DNA of 7,401 nucleotides, from assembly GCA_016206405.1 (NCBI GenBank), contig JACQRQ010000097.1, positions 1 through 7,401 of the forward strand. The letters are read 5' to 3'. This DNA comes from Elusimicrobiota bacterium (GTDB lineage Bacteria > Elusimicrobiota > Elusimicrobia > O2-12-FULL-59-9). Each line of letters starts with the position of its first letter. Positions within the stretch are counted from its first letter, which is position 1. Below the pieces are notes generated by a model. That model saw only the letters and a program-made list of their open reading frames with translations. It was not told the DNA's origin and did not search any database. Both the position numbers and the translations under genes were made by a program. Positions 1-5,666 of the stretch are shown here, one piece after another.

Positions 1-4
1 ACGA

Positions 5-112
5 GTGATAGAGTGGTATAGTGGTAAAGTGGAACGGCTTCAGCGGCGTCGCAGGATAGTTGAGCCTGTGCTGTTTTCACTCTACCACTCTACCACTTTA
101 CCACTTCGCCAC
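5..112. repeat. Inverted repeat with octamer-repeat arms (5' copy)
   Basis: The left arm (5-32) is three and a half units of an 8-bp repeat with consensus GTGGTARA: GTGATAGA, GTGGTATA, GTGGTAAA, GTGG. The right arm (81-112) is four units in the opposite orientation: TCTACCAC twice, TTTACCAC, TTCGCCAC. Bases 21-32 and 93-104 are perfectly complementary over 12 bp, and other registers also pair because the arms are periodic. About 45-60 bp of non-repetitive sequence separates the arms. The element ends 44 bp before the tig start codon, so it would lie in the tig mRNA leader if transcription starts upstream. A second element with the same arms follows serA. Its function is unknown; an intergenic REP-like or MITE-like repeat, or a structured RNA element, are possibilities. 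Confidence 0.85.
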
Positions 113-142
113 TATTGTTGAAAAGCGCAGGGCGCGTGGAAT

Positions 143-150
143 GGGGGAAG
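143..150 (+). promoter_or_regulatory. Ribosome binding site of tig
   Basis: GGGGGAAG sits 6 nt upstream of the ATG at 157. It decides the start of trigger factor in favour of this ATG over the in-frame TTG at 115, which directly abuts the repeat and has no purine-rich site before it. Confidence 0.65.
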
Positions 151-156
151 AATAAA

Positions 157-1425
157 ATGGCTTTTTGGTCAAAGTCTGCGAAGAAAAACGGGATTTGCAC
201 GGTGGTCAAAGAGGAGGGGTGCGTTTGGACTTTCGCTTTTGACGTGCCGGAAGACAAAATGGCGGCCGTTCGGGAGAAAGCCTTTCAGCGCCTTCAATCG
301 GTGGCCGTGCTGCCCGGATTTAGAGCCGGAAAAGTCCCTTTGGACCTGGTCAAGAAGAACTTTGCGGACAAAGCCAAAAATTATATCATCGAAAGCCTGG
401 CCAAAGAGTTTTTCCCGGAGGCCATCCGGGAGCATGAGTTGAGCCCGGTGAACGTTCCGCTGGTGCACGATCTCGAATTCAAAGAAAAGGGCGCGTCCTC
501 TTTCCAGGTGACCATCGAGTGCGCGCCGAAATTCATAGCCCAAGGCTACAAGAACATCGCCGTCAAGAATAAGGAGACTCCGGTGAACGAGGCAGACCTC
601 GCCAGCGCCTTGAGCGAGGTCAGGCAGCGCGCCGCCCGCCTGGAGGCCGTTTCGGAAGAGGTCGTGGGCAAAGACCACCTGGTCGTTATCGACTACGAGG
701 GCGCCGCCGACGGAAAGCCTTTGGAAGGCGCCAAGGGGCGGGGGGAGCTGGTGGACATGTCGGCGCCCCAGACGGTCGCCGGCCTGGTGGATGGGATCGT
801 TGGCGCCAAGAAGGGCGAAACCCGCGACGTCGCGGTCGAGCTTCCCGGCAAGCAGGCGATCTTTAAAGTCAAAATCGTTGAAATCAAGCGCAAGCTGCTG
901 CCGGGAATTGATGATGAGCTCGCCAAGGATTTCGGCTTCGCGGGGCTCGCGGCGATGAAAACCAAGATTCGCGAGCAGTTGGAGCAGGAAAGAAAGGCCG
1001 CGGCCCGGCGGGAATTCGACCGCCAAATCGAAAAGGGGCTGCTTGACATAAATAATTTCGCCGTGCCTCCCTCGGTCGTCGAGCCGCACTTGGAGTTTTT
1101 GTGCGAGCGCTACAAAACGCTGGCCAATCCCGGCCGGAACTGGACCGACAAAGAGGGGGAGGAAATTCGCGGCCGCCTCCGGCCCCAAGCCGAGTCGGAA
1201 GTCCGCCTTTCCTACATCCTCCGGGACGTGGCGCGCCAGGAAAAGCTGGAGGTGACGGAGCAGGATTTTCAGGCCGAGGTGGAGAAAGCGTGCCAGGCCG
1301 TGGAGCCTCAGCAGGCCGCGGCGGCCCAGAAGTATTATGCGGAGCGCCGCGAGCAGGTCGTGGCGATGCTCCAGGAAAGGAAGGTCATGCAGTTTATCCG
1401 CGACAGCGCCAAAATCGAAGTTTAA
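157..1425 (+). CDS. tig: Trigger factor, ribosome-associated chaperone
   Basis: This 422-residue protein is a trigger factor, the chaperone that docks at the ribosome exit tunnel and shields nascent chains. The ribosome-binding signature GFRAGKVP is at residues 54-61. An FKBP-like PPIase domain spans about 165-245 and is followed by PGIDDELAKDFG (249-260), typical of the junction with the C-terminal helical chaperone domain (about 260-422). Length is near the usual 430 or so. The N-terminus carries roughly 14 extra residues before the usual first beta strand; a GTG at 202 would give a more standard start, but the ATG has the better ribosome site. The PPIase domain looks degenerate: the IPGF motif reads VAGL, and the segment that normally carries a conserved Tyr before the last strand is shortened. 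This suggests weak or no prolyl isomerase activity, while ribosome binding and chaperoning should be kept. It is first in the gene row, 34 bp before clpP. Confidence 0.95.
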   Translation: MAFWSKSAKKNGICTVVKEEGCVWTFAFDVPEDKMAAVREKAFQRLQSVAVLPGFRAGKVPLDLVKKNFADKAKNYIIESLAKEFFPEAIREHELSPVNVPLVHDLEFKEKGASSFQVTIECAPKFIAQGYKNIAVKNKETPVNEADLASALSEVRQRAARLEAVSEEVVGKDHLVVIDYEGAADGKPLEGAKGRGELVDMSAPQTVAGLVDGIVGAKKGETRDVAVELPGKQAIFKVKIVEIKRKLLPGIDDELAKDFGFAGLAAMKTKIREQLEQERKAAARREFDRQIEKGLLDINNFAVPPSVVEPHLEFLCERYKTLANPGRNWTDKEGEEIRGRLRPQAESEVRLSYILRDVARQEKLEVTEQDFQAEVEKACQAVEPQQAAAAQKYYAERREQVVAMLQERKVMQFIRDSAKIEV

Positions 1426-1426
1426 C

Positions 1427-1445
1427 GCCGGCCCCCAGCGCCGGC
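1427..1445 (+). other. GC-rich hairpin between tig and clpP
   Basis: GCCGGC (1427-1432) and GCCGGC (1440-1445) can pair as a 6-bp all-GC stem around a 7-nt loop. It starts 1 nt after the tig stop codon and ends 2 nt before the clpP ribosome binding site. There is no T-tract after it, so it is not a classical terminator. It could stabilise mRNA ends or tune clpP translation; this is inference from pairing only. Confidence 0.4.
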
Positions 1446-1447
1446 AA

Positions 1448-1453
1448 AAGGAG
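1448..1453 (+). promoter_or_regulatory. Ribosome binding site of clpP
   Basis: AAGGAG lies 6 nt upstream of the ATG at 1460. It fixes the clpP start there and rules out the longer in-frame reading from 1337, which would overlap the end of tig and add 41 residues unlike any ClpP. Confidence 0.8.
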
Positions 1454-1459
1454 AATGCG

Positions 1460-2068
1460 ATGATTGTGCCCACGATACTGGAGCGATGGAACCAAGGAAC
1501 GGCCGTCGGATACGACATTTTCTCGCGGCTCCTCAAGGACCGCATCATTTTCATCGGAGGACAGGAAGGGGCCATCGTCACCGACACCGCCAACCTGATC
1601 ATCGCGCAAATGCTGTATCTGGCGGCGACCGATCCGGAAAAGGAGATCAACCTCTACATCAACTCCCCGGGAGGCATGGTCTCCGCGGGTTTGGCGGTGT
1701 ACGACACGATGCAGTACGTCAAATGCCCGATCAGCACCATTTGCATGGGCATGGCGATGTCTTTCGGGGCCGTGCTTCTGGCCGCGGGGGCCAAAGGCAG
1801 GCGCTACGCTCTGCCGCATTCCCGGATCATGATTCACCAGCCGCTCATCTACGGCGGGCTTTCCGGGCAGGCCACCGACATCGACATCGAGGCCAAGGAA
1901 ATCAGCTTGACCAAGGCCAAGCTCATTTCCATCCTCGCCGCCCACACCGGCCAAAGCGAGGAAAAAATCCGGGCCGACGCGGAGCGCAATTTTTATCTAT
2001 CGGCGGAAGAGGCGAAAAATTACGGCATCATCGACGAAGTGATCGCTTCGGCGGATAAATTGAGATAA
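1460..2068 (+). CDS. clpP: ATP-dependent Clp protease proteolytic subunit ClpP (Asn variant of the triad)
   Basis: This 202-residue protein is ClpP, the tetradecameric serine peptidase core that degrades proteins unfolded by ClpX, ClpA or ClpC in the cytosol. The N-terminus (YDIFSRLLKDRIIF, 18-31) and the oxyanion region (NSPGG, 68-72) are typical. The nucleophile is Ser101 in GMAMSFGA and the base is His126 in MIHQP. An ungapped alignment with B. subtilis ClpP from the QAT motif onward puts Asn177 (ERNFYLSAEEA) where the triad Asp172 (DRDNFKSAEEA) stands. Listeria ClpP1 is a known natural Asn variant with altered activity that works with a second ClpP. Relative to B. subtilis there are also 3 extra residues around 31-40 and 2 (Ile130-Tyr131) after HQPL. 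No clpX follows; lon starts 11 bp after the stop. It is surely of the ClpP family, but full activity alone is uncertain. Confidence 0.95.
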   Translation: MIVPTILERWNQGTAVGYDIFSRLLKDRIIFIGGQEGAIVTDTANLIIAQMLYLAATDPEKEINLYINSPGGMVSAGLAVYDTMQYVKCPISTICMGMAMSFGAVLLAAGAKGRRYALPHSRIMIHQPLIYGGLSGQATDIDIEAKEISLTKAKLISILAAHTGQSEEKIRADAERNFYLSAEEAKNYGIIDEVIASADKLR

Positions 2069-2074
2069 AGGGAG
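2069..2074 (+). promoter_or_regulatory. Ribosome binding site of lon
   Basis: AGGGAG begins 1 base after the clpP stop codon. Its spacing is 5 nt to the TTG at 2080 and 11 nt to the ATG at 2086. The other sites in this row use 6-8 nt, so TTG is slightly favoured; the ATG start would remove only two residues. Confidence 0.55.
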
Positions 2075-2079
2075 CCCCA

Positions 2080-4527
2080 TTGAACATGCCAGAGCCAAGC
2101 GAACAGACCTCCGTCACGCGGCTTTCGACCCTGCCCTTGATCGCCGTCAGGGACGTGGTCGTCTTCCCGCACATGTCCCTTCCCTTGTCCGTCGGACGCG
2201 TCAAATCCATCCGGGCTTTGGAGGAGGCCATGTCGGGCCCAAAGATGGTGCTGGCCGTGGCCCAGCGGGACGCGCGGGTGGAAGACCCTCAGGAAAAAGA
2301 GGTTTACCATCTTGGGACTCTGTGCGAAATAGTCCAATACCTCAAGATGCCCGACGGCTCCCTCAAGGTTTTCTTGCAAGGGATCGTGCGCGCCCAGGCC
2401 GACCGGCTCTTTTTCGCGGCGGACAAAAACTGCTGGTTCGCCGAGGTGAGCTATCCTTCCGAGGCCTGGAAGGATTCCGTGGAGCTTAAAGTCCTGGTCA
2501 AGCAGATCCATCTGGCGTTTGAGGAATACGCCCGCATCGGGCGGCGGGTGCCCCAGGATCTCGTGCTTTCTCTGCAGCAGATGATGCCCAGTCCCTCGCG
2601 CTTCGCCGACACTATCGCCGCCCATCTGAGCGTTCCCGTCCCGGAAAAGCAGAAGCTATTGGAGAGCGCGGCGATTAAGGCCCGCCTTGAGCAGATTTTG
2701 GCCCTGCTCAAGGGGGAAATCGAAATTCTCAATCTCGAGGGCAAAATCCATTCGCGGGTCCGCACTCAAATTTCGAAATCCCAAAAGGAATATTATTTAA
2801 ACGAGCAGATGAAGGCCATCCAAAAGGAGCTGCGGCAAAAGGACGACGCCGCCAAGGAAATCGACGATCTCCGGGTGAAAGTCAAGCGCGCCAAAATGCC
2901 CAAGCCGGCGGAGGAAGCCTGCAATAAGGAAATTTCGCGGCTGGAAAAGATGATGCCTTTTTCGCCGGAGGCGACCGTCTGCCGGACCTATTTGGACTGG
3001 ATGATCAGCCTGCCCTGGTCGCGCCGCACCAAGGATCGCATCGACCTGGAGCGCGCCCGGCGCATTTTGGATGAGGATCATTTCGGCTTGAAAAAAGCCA
3101 AGGAGCGGATCTTGGAGTATTTGGCCGTTTGTAAATTCACCAAGCGGCTCAAGGGCCCGATCCTGTGCTTTGTCGGCCCTCCGGGCGTCGGCAAAACGTC
3201 TTTGGGCCTTTCCATCGCGCGGGCTTTGGGCCGCGAGTTCGTGCGCATGTCCCTGGGCGGGGTGCGCGACGAGGCGGAAATCCGCGGGCACCGCCGGACC
3301 TACATCGGCTCTCTGCCCGGGCGGGTCATCAAATCCATGAAGCGCGTCAAGAGCAAAAACCCCGTGTTTTTGCTCGATGAGATCGACAAGATGGGCGTCG
3401 ACTGGCGCGGAGATCCCGCCGCCGCCCTGCTGGAGGTGCTCGACCCCGAGCAAAATTCGACTTTCGTCGACCACTATCTGGACACGGAGTTCGACCTCTC
3501 GGAGGTGCTCTTTATCTGCACGGCCAACACCTTGCACGGGATCCCGGTAAGCCTCCAGGACCGCATGGAGATGATCCGGTTCTCGGGCTACACCGAAATG
3601 GAGAAAGTCTTCATCGTCAAGAAATACCTCCTTCCCAAGCTGCTGGTCGAGCACGGGCTCAAGCGGGGGCAGGTCAAAATCGACGACGCCGCCATCATCC
3701 GGGTTATCCGGGAATACACGCAGGAGGCGGGCGTGCGCAACGTGCAGCGGGAGGCGGCGTCGCTGGTGCGCAAGGGCGTCAAGGCGCTGGTGGAAAAGAA
3801 AAAGCCCTCGGTCCGCTTCAGAGAAAAGGACATTCCGGCCTATCTTGGAATCCGCAAGCATCTGGTGGAGCGGATTTGCCCCAACGGCGTGGGCATCGCG
3901 ACCGGTCTGGCCTGGACCGATCACGGCGGCGAGACTTTGACGGTGGAAGCGGTCTCCATGCCCGGCAAAGGGAATTTGATCCTGACGGGAAAGTTGGGAA
4001 AAGTCATGAAGGAGTCCGGCCGGGCGGCGATGTCGTACCTGAGGGTCATCGCCAAAAATTACCACGTCGGGCCCGAGGCCTTCGCCGGCAGGGATTTTCA
4101 CGTCCACGTGCCCGAGGGCGCCGTTCCCAAGGACGGGCCTTCCGCCGGCATCGTTCTGGCCACCGCGTTGGCGAGCCTGGTCTCCCAAATCCCCGTGGAG
4201 CCCAACCTCGCCATGACCGGGGAGGTGACATTGAGCGGCCGGGTCCTTCCGGTCGGCGGCATCAAGGAAAAACTCATCGCGGCTCACCGGGAAAAGCTGA
4301 CGACCGTCATTTATCCGGAGGCCAATAAGAAGGACCTCGAGGAAATTCCTGAAGACATTCAGAAGGAGCTTCGGCTGATACCCGTCAAGCACATGGACCA
4401 GGTGCTCGATATCGCCCTTGGAGGGAAGACCAAGCGCAAAAAAATAAGCCGCAAGGGGCGGCGCAGGGCGTTCGGCGCCTCGATGCCCATGCCGCATCCT
4501 CTGCCGGACCAGCCTCTGGCGAATTAA
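2080..4527 (+). CDS. lon: Lon protease (LonA type, AAA+ and Ser/Lys protease)
   Basis: This 815-residue protein is a LonA protease, the homohexameric ATP-driven enzyme that degrades misfolded and regulatory proteins in the cytosol. The N-terminal substrate domain opens with LPLIAVRDVVVFPHMSLPL (18-36) and continues to about 230. A long charged helix precedes the AAA+ module. Walker A is GPPGVGKT (366-373) and Walker B is VFLLDEIDKM (429-438). Sensor 1 is in FICTAN (478-483), and the sensor 2 region is GVRNVQREA (551-559). The C-terminal peptidase has Ser688 in PKDGPSAG and Lys731 in GGIKEKL, 43 residues apart as in E. coli (S679/K722). All catalytic residues are intact. It is about 30 residues longer than E. 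coli Lon, mostly because of a C-terminal tail (about 782-815) rich in Lys/Arg and then Pro. The start could be TTG 2080 or ATG 2086. No heat-shock operator is visible in front of it. Confidence 0.96.
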   Translation: MNMPEPSEQTSVTRLSTLPLIAVRDVVVFPHMSLPLSVGRVKSIRALEEAMSGPKMVLAVAQRDARVEDPQEKEVYHLGTLCEIVQYLKMPDGSLKVFLQGIVRAQADRLFFAADKNCWFAEVSYPSEAWKDSVELKVLVKQIHLAFEEYARIGRRVPQDLVLSLQQMMPSPSRFADTIAAHLSVPVPEKQKLLESAAIKARLEQILALLKGEIEILNLEGKIHSRVRTQISKSQKEYYLNEQMKAIQKELRQKDDAAKEIDDLRVKVKRAKMPKPAEEACNKEISRLEKMMPFSPEATVCRTYLDWMISLPWSRRTKDRIDLERARRILDEDHFGLKKAKERILEYLAVCKFTKRLKGPILCFVGPPGVGKTSLGLSIARALGREFVRMSLGGVRDEAEIRGHRRTYIGSLPGRVIKSMKRVKSKNPVFLLDEIDKMGVDWRGDPAAALLEVLDPEQNSTFVDHYLDTEFDLSEVLFICTANTLHGIPVSLQDRMEMIRFSGYTEMEKVFIVKKYLLPKLLVEHGLKRGQVKIDDAAIIRVIREYTQEAGVRNVQREAASLVRKGVKALVEKKKPSVRFREKDIPAYLGIRKHLVERICPNGVGIATGLAWTDHGGETLTVEAVSMPGKGNLILTGKLGKVMKESGRAAMSYLRVIAKNYHVGPEAFAGRDFHVHVPEGAVPKDGPSAGIVLATALASLVSQIPVEPNLAMTGEVTLSGRVLPVGGIKEKLIAAHREKLTTVIYPEANKKDLEEIPEDIQKELRLIPVKHMDQVLDIALGGKTKRKKISRKGRRRAFGASMPMPHPLPDQPLAN

Positions 4528-4560
4528 TACGCCGCGCATTAGGCGCAAGGAGCGTTCACG

Positions 4561-5661
4561 ATGAAATACACACTCTTGACTCCCGGACCGACGCCGATTC
4601 CGCCGTCGGTCCTGGCCAAGCTTGCCGAGCCGATTCTCCACCACCGGACCAGCGAATTCGGCGCCTATTTTATGGAAGTCGTCGAGCGCCTTCAGCGCAT
4701 TTATCTGACGAAAAACGCCGTGCTCGTCATCAGCAGCTCGGGCACGGGAGGCATGGAGTCGGCCGTGGCCAATCTGGTCGGACCCGGCGACAAAACGCTG
4801 GTGGCCTCCGCGGGAGCGTTCGGCGACAGGTGGGGAAAACTCCTGAAAGCCTACGGTCATTCGCCCCGGATGCTCCAGGTCGAATGGGGGCGCGCCGTCG
4901 ACCCGGACGAGTTTGAAAAGGTTTTGAAGGCGGAGGCAAAAGGGCTCGCCTGCGTCTTTTTGACGCATACCGACACATCCACCGGAATCGTCAATGATTT
5001 ACAGGCCCTAAGCCGGCTCGTGCGCCGGCATTCGGACGCCTTGGTGGTCGTCGACGCGGTCTCGGGCCTGGGCGGCGAGGAGATCAGGACGGATGCATGG
5101 GATTTGGACGCGGTCGTGAGCGCTTCCCAGAAAGGGCTGATGAACGCCCCCGGCCTTGCGTTTGTGAGCGTTTCCGACAAGGCGTGGAGCAAGGCCGAGC
5201 GCGCCGCCGGACCCCGCTTCTATTTCGACTGGCGCTCCATGCGGGACTCGCTTCCCAAAAAGGAGACGCCGTATACCCCGGCGGTCGCCTTGGTGGTCGC
5301 CCAGGCGGAGGCGCTGCGCCTCATGGAAGAGGAGGGACTCGAGCGGATTTGGGCCCGGACGGCGCAGCTCTCCGAGTTCACACGCGAAAAAATCCAGGGC
5401 CTTGGATTCGCGCTGTTTGCGAAAAATCCCTGCCGGGTGTTGACGGCCGCCGTGGTGCCGCCTTCCATCGACGGGAAGGCGCTCGTCAAGCGCTTGCGGG
5501 AGGAATACTCGGTTTCCATCGCGGGAGGGCAATTGCATTTGATGGGAAAAATCGTGCGCTTGGCGCACATGGGCTATATCCGCCGGCCGGATTTGGAGCG
5601 GGGCTTTGAGGCCTTGGGGGATTTGCTGCAAAAATTGAGCCCGGCGGCCTCGCCCTCCTAA
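4561..5661 (+). CDS. Class V PLP-dependent aminotransferase (alanine/serine-glyoxylate type; possible phosphoserine aminotransferase)
   Basis: This 366-residue cytosolic enzyme belongs to the fold-type I, class V aminotransferases of the serine-pyruvate/alanine-glyoxylate group. The N-terminal LLTPGPTPIP (5-14) and HHRTSEFG (27-34) are hallmarks. The cofactor-binding loop is SSSGTGGMES (58-67), Asp165 lies in VVVDAVSGLGG to hold the pyridine nitrogen, and Lys191 in SASQKGLMNAPG forms the Schiff base. Arg333 in GKIVRLAHMGY is the likely substrate carboxylate contact. The start has AAGGAG (4547-4552) 8 nt upstream. The gene begins 33 bp after lon and ends 5 bp before serA. That tight pairing suggests it aminates 3-phosphohydroxypyruvate with glutamate, replacing a classical SerC, which is a different branch of class V. 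This is inference from context; glyoxylate transamination with alanine or serine is the alternative. Confidence 0.9.
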   Translation: MKYTLLTPGPTPIPPSVLAKLAEPILHHRTSEFGAYFMEVVERLQRIYLTKNAVLVISSSGTGGMESAVANLVGPGDKTLVASAGAFGDRWGKLLKAYGHSPRMLQVEWGRAVDPDEFEKVLKAEAKGLACVFLTHTDTSTGIVNDLQALSRLVRRHSDALVVVDAVSGLGGEEIRTDAWDLDAVVSASQKGLMNAPGLAFVSVSDKAWSKAERAAGPRFYFDWRSMRDSLPKKETPYTPAVALVVAQAEALRLMEEEGLERIWARTAQLSEFTREKIQGLGFALFAKNPCRVLTAAVVPPSIDGKALVKRLREEYSVSIAGGQLHLMGKIVRLAHMGYIRRPDLERGFEALGDLLQKLSPAASPS

Positions 5662-5666
5662 ATCCC

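Noticed and set aside
5..32. tRNA-like sequence (the arm resembles the D-arm GTGGTAGAG)
   Set aside because: The match is limited to the octamer; no anticodon arm, T-arm with GTTCGA, or acceptor pairing is present at either copy.
60..88. Possible promoter for tig (TTGAGC with TACCAC 17 bp downstream)
   Set aside because: The -10 match is poor and falls inside the repeat arm; not enough to call a promoter.
5..112. Integron attC site
   Set aside because: It is palindromic with a variable loop, but I see no attC core-site pairs, and the flanking genes are housekeeping genes in one orientation rather than cassettes.
115..156. In-frame TTG extension of tig
   Set aside because: It adds 14 residues directly after the repeat, with no ribosome site, while the ATG at 157 has GGGGGAAG at good spacing.
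169..1650. Open frame of 493 codons on the minus strand opposite tig and clpP
   Set aside because: It spans two real genes, has no family motif and a composition typical of an antisense shadow.
4528..4560. Terminator between lon and the aminotransferase
   Set aside because: Only 4-bp stems (CGCC/GGCG) can form and there is no T-tract; the gap is mostly the ribosome site of the next gene.
2797..4968. Long open frame on the minus strand opposite lon
   Set aside because: It is a shadow of GC-rich codon use on the other strand. It shows no recognisable motif, while lon has full catalytic motifs in the same stretch.
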